Assembly (NCBI RefSeq): GCF_932526225.1
Contig: NC_064044.1
Location: forward strand, 13,158,953-13,222,952
From: Nematostella vectensis
Lineage: Eukaryota > Cnidaria > Anthozoa > Actiniaria > Edwardsiidae
DNA length: 64,000 nucleotides
Reading direction: 5' to 3'
Below are positions 10,842-22,300 of the stretch, piece by piece. How positions within the stretch are numbered: position 1 is the stretch's first letter; every line of letters begins with the position of its first letter. Both the position numbers and the translations under genes were made by a program. The notes beneath the pieces were generated by a model, which was given only the letters and a program-made list of their open reading frames with translations, was not told the origin of the DNA and did not search any database.

Positions 10842-11103
10842 TGTGACAGGGTGGAATAGATCGGTTCGGCGGATGGCTCTAAAGTTTACTGAGACAAACA
10901 AATTTACAGCTTCACGACGCGAGCGCTGGGGCAGAACTAAATTTATTCCAAAACATGCAAAATCACACACGTGTAGACACTTTACAAATAAGGTCATGAC
11001 ATCTGTATAAGGAAATTAACTAAAGGCTACCCAAAATAAGAAAAATAAAAACACGCACACTCATTACAACATACACACGCACAAGATAAGACACACTGTC
11101 ACA
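10842..11103 (+). repeat. Left LTR of the copy-2 element
   Basis: 262 bp, TGTGAC...GTCACA ends, same length as the left LTR of copy 1. Confidence 0.72.
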
Positions 11104-12223
11104 TCCGCCCTCGCGGAACTTTGCTACGCCCTCGAGCAAATTAAAATAATCTATGTCATGTCCAGGCAACCAGTTCCTTTCGTATACCACAGTCTTGAAC
11201 TTCTTGGTATAAACAGAGTCTTGAACAATACAGTTCACAGTTCAGGTGCTATTCCCCGGGAAATCAACCGACGCAGGAGAACAGGATCTCGTGAGAGTAA
11301 AGAACAAGTACTCGCATTAACATAAGGCTTCACCACACTTAAACGCCATAATGCTTTAGGAGTTGTAATCGGCTAAGTAAGCCTTTCCAGTAACTCCTTG
11401 CAACCATTCCCATACGCACATCAACCGTCGTACTTTTCAGTCTCTTGTGTACATTAGGAATGTCTTGGAGGTGTGAACCAGTCCAAAACTACCAAATTAA
11501 CAAAGAGAACCTTCATCCAGCCATCGGAACAATCCAGCTCTAGTGAACAATAGCAAACTAAAACCTCCGTCCAGAGTTAATCATACACAGTACTTTAACT
11601 ACAACGCAAATGTTCCATTTCTCAATCCCTTGTCGACCCGTAACAGCAGCATCTTCAAGTGCGACGCTTCCCACCGTCAAACGGGACCGGAGAACATGCT
11701 GGCACACAACCGCGACGACACAAAAAACACGTCCTGTCTTTACGTTCGGTAAACTCATATTTCTTCGCTCTTCTCTCCGCGCGAACAGTCGTCTCCCACT
11801 GAATGATCATTAACACAGTTCCCGTAAATACACAAACAGTACAATAAATGTCCCTTTTTCTTGCTTGACGACCAGCTTTCGATCCTGTATAGAGCGGCAG
11901 ATTACAGTGTACTCGTAGCACAAGCTCGCAGAACAAACCCAAAATGACTTTGGACTTTGAAGCAACTTCACCCTGCCTGCTTTTGCTTCCCTGGCCGTGA
12001 TCTTCGAATAGGGTCGACACTCCATCAACTGTGTCTTTGCCGCCCTGTGGAGCTTCCCTGCTTTTCTGCAAACTGCTGAGACGCCCTTTCATTCACGCCC
12101 GACGCCATCTTGTCCACTCACTCACTCACGATCTTCTAACTTCCATTCAACCTCAAGCCCCATTACTCCTTTGACCTGCATTTCCTCACACGTAAACAAA
12201 GCCATCCTGCCGACAACGCCAAA

Positions 12224-12500
12224 TGTGACGGAGTGGAATAGGTCGGTTCGGCGGATGACTCGCAAGTTTACGTAGACAAACAAATTTACAGGTTCACCAC
12301 GCGAGCGCTGGGACAGAACTAAATTTATTCCAAAACATGCAGAAATCACACACGTGTAGACATTTTCCAAATAAGGTCATGACATCTATATAAGGAAATT
12401 AAACAAAGTCTACCCAAAATAAGAGAAAAAAAAACACGAACACTTTTTAAAACATACACACGCACAAGAGATAAAGTCAAGTCCAGTTCACACTGTCACA
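12224..12500 (+). repeat. Right LTR of the copy-2 element
   Basis: 277 bp, TGTGAC...GTCACA ends, followed by the AATC target repeat. Confidence 0.72.
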
Positions 12501-13122
12501 AATCAAACGCGCAAAAAATGACCTATTTGTTTAATACAACAATTAACCATTGACTGCTATTTTAAGCTGAATTTACAAAAAAACTAAAAACAGATACCTA
12601 TACCTAGTCAGCTGTATCCAAGTTCTAACAGTGCCTTGTGGTACCATCTCTAATCCCTAATCACGGTGCTAATGTGAGCACAAATTGATGTTTTCTTGTA
12701 CTTTTCATAAAAAATGCAGCTATGAGCATGTTGGGAGAGTGCTCAAGGACACCATTAAGTCTATTTGGGCATATTGGTGGATTCATTGGGATTTCTTCTT
12801 GCTTGGCTTTGGATGAGAACATTATTTTCTAATGAATCACCACAGCTCCTGGGTCTGTTTGACCTGGAATTGATTTGTTTTGCTTTGGGGTGAAAAAACA
12901 CGATTGACTTTGGGGAGGGGAGTGGTGACTGGCCCTCCCCCTGTGATTTTTTTCACGGATCTCCCAGAATGCTCTGCAATCTGTAATGGCAGCAACGTGG
13001 TTTTAGGTGATATCAACATGTTTGTTTGTCTCTTTCGCAACCCCAATCAGTCGGAGTCACACAGCACTCCCAGAGCGCTGTACAAACTATATGTTTGTTG
13101 ATTCCATGTCTTCTGTTATAGT

Positions 13123-13308
13123 ATGGCTGATTCTGAGACGAAGCCTAAAGATGTCAGTGATGTCACATGCTCTCTTTGCCTGGAGCAGTACCAAGACCCG
13201 CGAGTGCTAGCCTGTCTGCACACTTATTGCCGACACTGTCTGGAAAGTCTGGTAGAGCACAGCCAGGAACGCACAGTGTCTTGCCCCCAGTGCCGTGAAA
13301 AAATAGTG
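13123..13308 (+). CDS. TRIM gene B exon 1 (RING finger)
   Basis: 62 codons, complete C3HC4 RING, donor GTACGC at 13309. An acceptor-like TTATAG ends at 13121 just before the ATG, as in gene A. Confidence 0.86.
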
Positions 13309-15956
13309 GTACGCAGTTGATGACTTTCTATCACAAAAACATTATTTCAGTACCCACCCGAAAAAAAAACTTAAGCGAGCAGCAAGCAACTAAAAAACAC
13401 TTGAAGTGTGTCAGCAACACCTTTGTTATTGTTTTCATTTAATACTGGAAGGCACATAATGTGTTAAAATCTCGAAATAACCATCAAAAAACAAAGCTTA
13501 ATATACTTAATTACCAAATTCAATGAATGTATCGCATTGGCTTCCCCAAATCAGCCGATGGGAATGGATTTTTTCCCACTTTGTTAGGATGACAAAATGT
13601 CGGCTGACATAGGCTGTTTAAAACTAAAAAAGCACATAATTCCAATTTAACTAAAGAATCTTAGGTATTGAGGTGAATTATTGCTTTAATTTAACTTGCA
13701 TAAAAAATAATTTGATTTTCAAAGTGAGTGAATCTAGCGGAATCTGATAAAGCATAAGTGTATTTAATTAAAAAATTACGAAAATCGCGCCGAAAATGAG
13801 TCTTAGTATAACTTAGTATTTCTGTTTAGCCAAAACAACCTCGGCGCGCCATCTTAATGTCATGCGAACATTTCAACTTTTTAATCGCCTTTTAAGTTCC
13901 GCTATTTTAACAAGCTTTTGCTTTTTGATTGGTCCAGGCGCGTACACAGGGGGGTGCGCAGGGTGCGCGCGCATCCCCCTTGGCGGCCAAAACGTGGGTA
14001 ATTTCATATTAAGGAATCTTCAATTCTACTGTGGGCCAAAACGTGGGTCATTTCTTATAAGGAATCTTCTAATTTTATGATTTTCCATATGATAACTAAG
14101 ACTACGCACCCACCCCCCTCTATCCCCCCCCCGAGACCACGAGATCACGTCTTTTTTATCCGAGAAAAAAGAAATTAAAAATCCAAGACCAAGAACTCCA
14201 TCCTTTCATCTCAAAATCATTTTCCATCACGAAATTTATGGAAGTCCCTGTCGCTCTACCTTGTCCAAATACATGTTTTTTTTTTTTACAGATTAGTTTG
14301 GAAGAGGTAAAAGATCTAAAAGTAGACTTCATGCTGAATGATATGATTGAAAAGATGTCGCTGGATCAGGAAAATAAAGTCGACATCTCTATCACTTGTG
14401 AAACCTGCCAAAGTGATGTTGCTACTGGGAGATGTGATGATTGCTGTGAGTTTATGTGTGAGTTCTGTATCACATCTCACAGACGATTACTGCGCACAAA
14501 TCAGCACAAAATAATAGGTCTGAAAGAGGCCACAGTGAAAGGCAAGTCAAACTGCAAGTCACACTATTGCCCAAGGCACAAAGGAGAGAGGCTCACTTTG
14601 TTGTGTGACACTTGTGACGAACTGATTTGCCGAGATTGTGCAATCACTACCCACCAATATCACAAGTTCAACTTTACTAGCAACATTATAGATCGAGAGA
14701 AAGACGAAATTAAGGCGAAACTTGAAGAAGTAAAATCCAAGCAAACCGATTCATCCCAACTACATGATAAAGTCGTAAATGAAAAAGCTCGAATAGAAGC
14801 ACAGAAAAATTCGTTGACGTCTGAAATTGACGACTTTATAAACGCACAGATCAGTAATTTGGAAAAGATGCGTTCAAATCTAAAAGATGAGGTTATTTCT
14901 GATTATGAGAAGAGAAATAAGCAGCTTGATTGCCACGAAGATTTTCTCTCTATTTTCATCGCAAACTGCAATAGCTGTGTGAAGTTCGCAGAGCGTGTAT
15001 GTCAGGCGGGTCCAGGAAACGAAGTTGAGGTGTTATCGTTGAAGAGGGAGATCATGCCGCGACTATCACATCTTGCAGATACCACCATGCAAGATGTGCT
15101 GTTTGAAAAAGTCATCGTTACCTTTAATGTAGACGAGGTTTTCTGGAAATCTGTGACCGAGAAAGCTTCTTTCGAAAGAGTGACCGTTGACCCCCAGCAG
15201 TGCGTCGTTACCATGGGAACAGGTGCAGAGCCAGGGATCATTTATTCCACGTTTGCAAAGCAGCGCATACATTTTTCCGTTGCAGTTAACGACAGTGAGA
15301 AGCAACGTTATGATGCGCCAGTGAGTGTCGAAGCTTATGTTCGAAAGGGAGATTTTTATTTGTTACTGTCTTCTGATTCTGCTGTGCCAGTGATCCCTTT
15401 GAATGTTGTAATACAGTTTTATGACGATGGCTATGGCTATGAATTTACGTACACGCCACCTGATGAAGGATGTTATCAATTGTCTGTTACAGTAAACGGT
15501 GAATATGTCAAAGGGAGCCCATTTTGTTGGTGGGTGCGACCAAAGGTTGATTTGGTCAAAATGTTTGAGAAGCCTGCCGGCTACCCCTTACTGTCAAAAA
15601 CTAGAAGGGCGCAACACGTCGCTGTGAGAGTCCAATTTCTCAAAGCAAGTTTGGAACTTGAGCTCGGAGTAAAACGTAAATCAAATAAGGGTGAGCAGAT
15701 CTGGGGTTGTAAGTCTCGTATTGCCGTGACATTTGATCATAATTACGACTTGCATTATAAGAAAAGTTGGGGTGGCGTGTTTGGGATGTATCTCAGCAGT
15801 GATAATTGGCAGGAAGCAAGAATGATCATCTGTGATGAAGGAACAGACGAGAGGAATATATTCAAGGGAATCCTCTGGCCTGTTTATTTACATACCCGCG
15901 GCAAATGGTCTCCACAGTTCGAGAAAGAAGAAGAACAAAGAAATTCTGAACTTTGA
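13123..15956 (+). CDS. TRIM-type E3 ligase gene B: RING, two B-boxes, coiled coil, filamin-like repeat (2 exons, 616 aa)
   Basis: Exons 13123-13308 and 14292-15956 join in phase 0 with the same splice sites as gene A (GTG|GTACGC, TTACAG|ATT). All RING and B-box zinc ligands are kept. One extra cysteine of gene A (C154, not a ligand) is Tyr here. The RING exon differs from A by one residue (Phe4 to Ser). The second half of the coiled coil and its C-terminal flank are nearly identical to A, while B-box 1 and above all the C-terminal 190 residues differ sharply. The in-frame indel at about 15349-15390 restores a longer loop in the filamin-like repeat. It is intact, so both copies look functional. 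Its role is as for gene A; the ligand specificity may differ. Confidence 0.87.
13935..14130 (+). repeat. Interspersed GC-rich insertion inside TRIM B intron 1
   Basis: Duplicate of the 3885-4070 element carried along by the segmental duplication; the C-rich end is shorter. Confidence 0.6.
14292..15956 (+). CDS. TRIM gene B exon 2 (B-boxes to C-terminus)
   Basis: 554 codons plus TGA. A run of 13 T precedes the ACAG acceptor. Eight residues longer than the gene A exon because of two in-frame indels in the C-terminal half. Confidence 0.88.
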   Translation: MSLEEVKDLKVDFMLNDMIEKMSLDQENKVDISITCETCQSDVATGRCDDCCEFMCEFCITSHRRLLRTNQHKIIGLKEATVKGKSNCKSHYCPRHKGERLTLLCDTCDELICRDCAITTHQYHKFNFTSNIIDREKDEIKAKLEEVKSKQTDSSQLHDKVVNEKARIEAQKNSLTSEIDDFINAQISNLEKMRSNLKDEVISDYEKRNKQLDCHEDFLSIFIANCNSCVKFAERVCQAGPGNEVEVLSLKREIMPRLSHLADTTMQDVLFEKVIVTFNVDEVFWKSVTEKASFERVTVDPQQCVVTMGTGAEPGIIYSTFAKQRIHFSVAVNDSEKQRYDAPVSVEAYVRKGDFYLLLSSDSAVPVIPLNVVIQFYDDGYGYEFTYTPPDEGCYQLSVTVNGEYVKGSPFCWWVRPKVDLVKMFEKPAGYPLLSKTRRAQHVAVRVQFLKASLELELGVKRKSNKGEQIWGCKSRIAVTFDHNYDLHYKKSWGGVFGMYLSSDNWQEARMIICDEGTDERNIFKGILWPVYLHTRGKWSPQFEKEEEQRNSEL

Positions 15957-16083
15957 ACTGTGTTTTACATGATTTGTGCGTCTAGCCGTTCCAGGTTTTG
16001 AATTTTCCGAATTTTCTGCTAGAAATGCTAAAGCAACACTAGAAATGCACCACTGTTTAGACATTCAAGTTAAATCTAGAAAG

Positions 16084-16089
16084 AATAAA
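16084..16089 (+). terminator. Candidate poly(A) signal of TRIM gene B
   Basis: AATAAA lies 128 bp after the stop. The homologous bases in gene A near 5956 read AGAAATAAGC, without the canonical hexamer, so the two transcripts may end differently. Confidence 0.4.
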
Positions 16090-17041
16090 TAAGCTAAAAA
16101 CATGGACAAAAATTAAGAGATGACATATAGAAAATGATAGAGAACGATTTGATGCTGTATTGTTGTTACCACTCTCCCCAGGATCAAGGTAGGGATAATT
16201 CTCATGTATTTGTTGGGATCGAGATTCCAAATATTGTGATCGGGACGATTTTCTGATCTGGTAACTTTTCTTGGACCTAAGAAATAGATTTCACAATGTC
16301 CTAACTTTTTTTCTTTTTCCAAAAGTCAGACCAAAGTTAGTTCGAGCATCTCATTTCTCTGTCGGAACTTTTAGTTGATTTTTGCGTTTTTTTGTGTAAA
16401 GTGCTGTCTTTCTAACTCATAAGCCTGGCTCATTTGAAAACAAAGAAGTCATGCAAGTCTTATCGTGTTCTCCTAATGAAAATATACACATGAATAACCC
16501 TAAACGCTCGATAAAGGGGAAGCCAATGTTACAGGACGAATTGACAAATTGATTAGGTTAGAGCTAATTGTCGTTTAGTATTTCATGTTTCTTCTACGAG
16601 AACCGGAACTTCTTTAGTTGTGGATCTTTTAAGGATAATTTGATAGTTGATGATTTACTTAGTCTAGTTTGTTGCACGCCCGTTGATCCTCTGTTTTGAT
16701 GGATGGGCCTTTTGGCGCCTAAATCAAGGGTATGTTTCACATACATGGCGGAATCGTGGTCTCTTCTTGTCGTTGTAGACCATTTTCTTGAGCAGTTTAT
16801 TCTCACATGTTATGTCCACCTCTTGGTTTAGACATCGATAATTTTTCTTATCCTTTTTTTTTGTTGTCACGCAATGCTGTACACTCGCAGTTTAGTTATA
16901 AAAGCTGCTTAATCATTAATATTATTTTAGAGTTACCTTGACTTCTTATTTTGTAAATACGCTTGGACAAGAGACAAATCCTGTGATATCCCACACCCTT
17001 GGTATTTTTCATGATTGTGTAGTTCCAGAAAATATCCATCC

Positions 17042-17345
17042 ATGTTTTGATGGGGATATGCATTAGTTTGTATAAGCGTCATCGATAAACTCGCTAAATT
17101 GCTTAAAACCACTCCAGAGTTCCAGAAAACAGTGTAAAACAAAAGTATAAGTCTTACCTGAACTTGTGCTGTTTTTATTTCTCGATTTGGAAGAAGTTGG
17201 AACGAAGTGACTCCCTCTTTCTATCACGTGATTTAGCGAGTTTATCGATGACGCTTATACGAACCCATATAAACACTGTAAAACTACTGCATATCCCCAT
17301 CAAAACAGTAGACTATACTTATAATGAATTTGGGCCGCCTGTGGT
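17042..17345. mobile_element. Left-truncated MITE at the right edge of duplication copy 2
   Basis: Same family as 8566-8901. The right terminal repeat is complete (ends near 17345), but the left outer repeat is missing: homology begins at GTTTTGATGGGGATATG. This coincides with the end of the segmental duplication, so the breakpoint lies inside the element. Confidence 0.72.
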
Positions 17346-18794
17346 GTAGAGGTATTTCAGCACAGAATTTCAAGTTGTGTAAGTCTTTAGCTCTGCCCCC
17401 CCCCCCCCCCCCCCCCAGGTCAATAATCCTCTAAGGGAGGGGTGGCTCTTACGGGAAATAAATAAATTAATATTCAAACTGGAACATCACTAAACAAAGA
17501 GTGAGCAAAGCGAAGCAGAGGTTAGGTGAGAGAGTAAAAAATTCTATTATGTTGAGATGATGTTACCTATTATCGTTATTTGGTTAAGTTCTTTGACAGA
17601 CTTTGATTAGGGCTAGACTTTAGAGGGAAGCCTTCCCCCCCCTAGAAGTACACAAGTGAGGCTGAGAGGGGGGTTACCAGGTGCGTTCCCAGGATTGGCT
17701 GATGGGGGGTGCGCAGTCATCATATATGGAAAAAGCATAGGATTTGAAGATTCCTTAATAAGAAATGACTCACTTTTTGGCCGCCAATTGGGGGGAGGGG
17801 GGGGGGGGGTGAGCGCAAACCCTGCGCATTCCCTGTGTACGCGCCTGGCTACGGTTATAACAGGGATTACAGAGTGGTCGTCGTCAAAAGAAAGTGTCAT
17901 AGTCAATAAGTAACAGCAAGAGACCATCATGGTCTCTTGATAATAGTCAAGGAAGAAAAGAAAAGAAAAGAGAAAGGAGCTTTCATTGGATTGAAATATG
18001 TCATCATTTCTTCACTCTATCCCCTGATCGAACCCCGACCATAGCACACGAAAAGAGTAAATAGTCAAATCTTACTAACGCCAGTTTACTGTCTTTTATA
18101 AGTTACATTCCAAATACCATTTTATCGATTATAACAATGTCCATTATGGACGTTAGTTTGCTCAGGGAGCTGCCACACGGGTTTCCTGTTGCGAGAAAGA
18201 CCGCGCGTAAATAAGCGACTGGGGCAAACTTGAGATTTGTTCCACCCCCTTGTTTGTTTAACCACAGGGAACCCAGAGCTTTAAAAGTATGCTAGTCGCA
18301 TTGATAGTGAAAATAGTTTTGGTAACAAACACTTGGAAAATGGTCACAAAAAGACGCAGGCAGCCCAAATATATTAATTCAAGAACACTGTGGCAGAGCA
18401 GCCCTGGGCAAAACTATACAAGACAAAGAGACTTGCATATTGTATCAGATCATTTGTCTGGCTCTACTTTTGGAGCAAGTTTATCACTTCTCACGGTTAT
18501 GGCTGACCTTTAAGTTAGAAATCCCACACATTGCTTTCGTGATCCTTAACTTAGATTCTACTCAAAGTATTAAAAAAAACCTCTACAACAGCAGAGGCAA
18601 AACTATTACACTCAAAGTTTAGTCTCAAGTTACAGAGCTTTTCATTGGTTGATACAAGGACGTTTATGATTGGATGCTATTTCATTCCATATTTGGGGAA
18701 AAGTTAGAACCTTTCTTTTACAGTGTCTTATAAATTGCTAACACTCCTTTTCCAGAGTTAACTCGGAAACCGAGCTTTGGTTCCTTCTTTGCTG
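17346..18794. other. Intergenic stretch between TRIM B unit and ankyrin 3' end
   Basis: Contains a C homopolymer near 17395, the inverted GC-rich element (17680-17848) and a short perfect hairpin with arms CAAGAGACC/GGTCTCTTG near 17919-17941. No gene is seen. Confidence 0.5.
17680..17848 (-). repeat. Inverted copy of the GC-rich interspersed element
   Basis: Reverse complement of the element in the TRIM introns: TGTACGCGCCTGG at its right end, a G/C homopolymer tract and the TGGCCGCCAA motif. It lies in the intergenic region past the second TRIM gene. Confidence 0.55.
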
Positions 18795-18812
18795 ATTTTA
18801 AACAGGGTAGAC

Positions 18813-18818
18813 TTTATT
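18813..18818 (-). terminator. Candidate ankyrin poly(A) signal
   Basis: AATAAA on the - strand 114 bp after the stop, giving a short 3'UTR. Confidence 0.5.
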
Positions 18819-18931
18819 AAATAGTAATTGGAAAAAGAATATTACCTAATCCTTATCAAGATTGTCTTTCTAGCCTTCTGCCAAATTCGAACTCACCGAA
18901 TGTTGGCGATAATTGTTTATCCTAGAATAAC

Positions 18932-19342
18932 CTAAATCTCCGTCTCGTCGGTCGGAGGCTTCTCATCATCGGCACTGAAGAAATCTAACACTCCCTTCTC
19001 ATTAGAAAACATCTCTTGAATCAGCTTCTCTTTTTCACTGTCGGCCAATTCAGGAGCACCGTCGGCTTCCTGTCGGGTCTCCGTCGTGGTTTCCACGACG
19101 CCATCTTCGGTCACGACGGTTTTCTCGACCGTAGTCGTAGTATTGTCGCCGTCGGTAACGGTGGTCGTGTGAACCTCGGTTCGGGCTAGCGTCGGGGTAC
19201 CTTCGGACTCGAAAACTGGATGATCGGCGGGCATCGGGGATCGGACGTCGTCGAACATTTCCTCCATCGCCGTCTCCGCGCTCAGGTACTCAGACAGTCG
19301 AGTAGTGTCGGCATCTTCTTCGTCTCCGCCATGTTGTTGGAC
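18932..19342 (-). CDS. ANK: Ankyrin exon 34 (C-terminal tail and stop)
   Basis: 136 codons plus stop. Low-complexity Thr/Glu/Asp tail; ends PPTDETEI. No known domain. Confidence 0.9.
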   Translation of the reverse strand, partial: VQQHGGDEEDADTTRLSEYLSAETAMEEMFDDVRSPMPADHPVFESEGTPTLARTEVHTTTVTDGDNTTTTVEKTVVTEDGVVETTTETRQEADGAPELADSEKEKLIQEMFSNEKGVLDFFSADDEKPPTDETEI

Positions 19343-22300
19343 CTGTGAGGAAATTGAATAGTGAACTTATGAGTTGAAAGCTATAAAGGACAGTGGTTAC
19401 TGACGTGTAAGGCTTTGTAGAACTTGGAAAATTTAAACCGTAGGCCTTGGGTTATTGCTTCTTTTATCAAGCAATATACACCTACATATGGGGGGGGGCT
19501 TGCATAAGGGTTACCCATCAGGCAAGACATTCAATATATTTATGCATATAACGCTTTATAGACATATTTAGGTACATGATAAACACGCGTTTATGTAAAA
19601 AAAAGAATGAAAGAAAAAACACATACAGGGGTGGGGGAGGAGGGGGGGGGTCAAGCCAGACCCCACCCCCTCTCCTGTGATTGCCAAGGTAGGCCATACA
19701 GTCTTACCTCATTACTCTTAGTCTCCACAGTCCGTGTGATGGTCGTCTTGGTAATGGTGACAGGCCCTGAGCTGTAGCTGCTGTACGCGAGCCGCTTGAA
19801 GTCGACGTCGCCCCTCCCCGCCTCCTTCAGGGCTTGTTCTAGCTTGGGCATGTCGGGCTCAGGCTCTTTGCTGTCACGCCAGACCGTGAGGACCTCTTCA
19901 GCACACTCGTCAGGGACGCCCGATCTACGGGAAATACGGTCGAACAAAGTGATGTTATATGGCAATAGCAAAAACATAGACAATACCAATGAACGTCAGG
20001 GACGCCCGATCTACGGGAAATACGGTCGAACAAAGTGATGTTATATGGCAATAGCAAAAACATAGACAATACCAATGAACGTCAGGGACGCCCGATCTAC
20101 GGGAAATGCGGTCGAACAAAGTGATGTTATATGGCAATAGCAAAAACATAGACAATACCAATGGACGTCAGGGACGCCCGATCTACGGGAAATACGGTCG
20201 AACAAAGTGATGTTACAGAGTTGCCTTCCGAAACCCTTTACCTCAGGCTTATTCTAAATATGTCTCTCTTTGATTTGCTTAATACATTAACTGTATTTCT
20301 TCACATTATAATTGGAAACCCCGATAACTCTGACCTCCTTAGAAAGGGCGGACTGAATTTTAAGACTAGCTTCAACATCGAAATTCATGGTAGGGCAAGT
20401 TTTATGAAACCACTTACTTGTTCTCAGAAATTTCATTCAATTCTTCCTCCGTGAACCCAAGCTGCTTCCCTACTGCTTGCCAATCATTCGCTGTTTCCAA
20501 GGCAACCAAATGAAGCAGCGAGTCTGAGAAGAGAGAAGACGACAGATATGGTTACGTGCGGTGTAAATCTCACTATCAATGTGCGTTTTTTTAAATATTT
20601 CAACTTTTCTATCCTCGCGTTTTAGTAAATATTGCAAAATTACCTACCTGGAAGTTTTCTCGCCCCACTGTCCCTTTGTAGGTTCTGAAAATAAAACATA
20701 AAATTGTAAAGCAAGTTAAATTATATTTCCAAAGCAGTTTCTTGCTTAATTGTCCAAATTCAGGGGACAAAATCGTAAAGGCTGATTCAAACAGAACGAT
20801 GAGGTCGAATGCGACCTGCCTACGACATGTCTTGGCCCTGAATTACACACTATGACTTTCGTAGTTGAGAACCATAACGGAGCCAAAGGCTCGTTTCTAC
20901 GACTCTGCGACTCGAGTTGTAAAGGTGTCGTGGACAAGTGGCATTCGAATAAATTTTGCTGTCAAAATCAGCCTTCGGATAACTTTGTGTTCTTTTTTTT
21001 TCGGATCCAACTTCAGGTTGCAGATGGTCTAAATGTTGAATTGACCATTTCGGACAATTTCAGGTTCATATTGCAGATGGTGTAGATGTTGACCATACTT
21101 TCTCGGACATGTAGAATATAAGGTTGCAGGTGGTGTAGATGTTGACCATACTTTCTCGGACACGTACAAGTTAAGGTTGCAGATGGTATGGATGCTGGCC
21201 TTACTTCTTCGGACACGTACAAGTTAAGGTTTCAGATGGTATGGATGCTGGCCTTACCTTTTCGGACATGTACAAGTTAGAGTTGCATATGGTATTGATG
21301 CTGGCCTTACTTTTTCGGACACGTACAAGTTAAGGTTGCATATGGTATGGATGCTGGCCTTACCTTTTCGGACATGTACAAGTTAGAGTTGCATATGGTA
21401 TGGATGCTGGCCTTACTTTTTCGGACAAGTACAAGTTAAGGTTGCAGATGGTTTGGATGCTGGCCTTACCTTTTCGGAAATGTACAAGTTAAGAGTGCAT
21501 ATGGTATGGATACTGGCCTTACTTTTTCGGACACGTAAAAGATAAGGTTGCAGATGGTATGGATACTGGCCTTACCTTTTCGGACATATACGAGTTAGAG
21601 TTGCATATGGTATGGATGCTGGCCTTACTTTTTCGGAGACGTACAAGTTAAGGTTGCAGATGTTATGAATACTGGCCTTACCTTTTCGGACATGTACAAG
21701 TTAAGGTTGCATACGGTATGGATGCTGGCCTTACTTTTTCGGAGACGTACAAGTTAAGGTTGCAGATGGTATGGATGCTGGCCTTACCTTTTCGGACATG
21801 TACAAGTTAAGGTTGCATACGGTATGGATGCTGGCCTTACTTTTTCGGACACGTACAAGTTAAGGTTGCAGATGTTATGAATACTGGCCTTACCTTTTCG
21901 GACAGATTCAGATTCAAGTTACAGATAGTTTGGATGTTGCCCTGTCGGTCCTTCTTTGGCTCTTTGAGGAAGGCGAGACGACAGCTCATTGGCTGTTCAG
22001 GGTCCACGTGACGAACCGTCACAGACAGACGGTTCTCACGGAACGAGAAGAAGTTCAGGTGAAGAGGGTCGCGTTGGACTGGGGCAAGGTTGCCGAGACA
22101 ACGGATGTGAATAGGGCGGCCATCGTGAACCTGGGAATAGGAAATATCCATTATGATGAGATAACCTTTTCATTTAACCCCTCCTTACTTCTATCCTCCA
22201 CCTTATATGCTTTCCCTTTGTCCCTCCCCATCCCCCATAGGACATCCTTACCTCTTCGTCTGTACTTCTCCCTATCTCCAGGAATCCGTCTGCCTTCCTC

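Larger units (their letters stand above)
10842..12500 (+). mobile_element. Non-autonomous LTR-type element, copy 2
   Basis: Equivalent of 795-2462 in the second duplicated unit: LTRs at 10842-11103 (262 bp) and 12224-12500 (277 bp), flanked by AATC at 10838-10841 and 12501-12504. Same position and same flanks as copy 1, so it was inserted before the segmental duplication. No retroviral-type coding region is present. Confidence 0.75.
10059..17040 (+). repeat. Tandem segmental duplication, copy 2
   Basis: Second copy of the unit that opens the window. Homology to copy 1 begins at the right arm of a foldback (about 10052) and runs to about 17040, where the sequence switches abruptly into the inside of a MITE related to 8566-8901. 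The gene, LTR element and flanks are all retained. Confidence 0.93.

Noticed and set aside
19651-20161. ORFs repeating [16 protein letters not shown]
   Set aside because: Translations of the 86 bp exon-33 acceptor array including intron bases; not a membrane protein.
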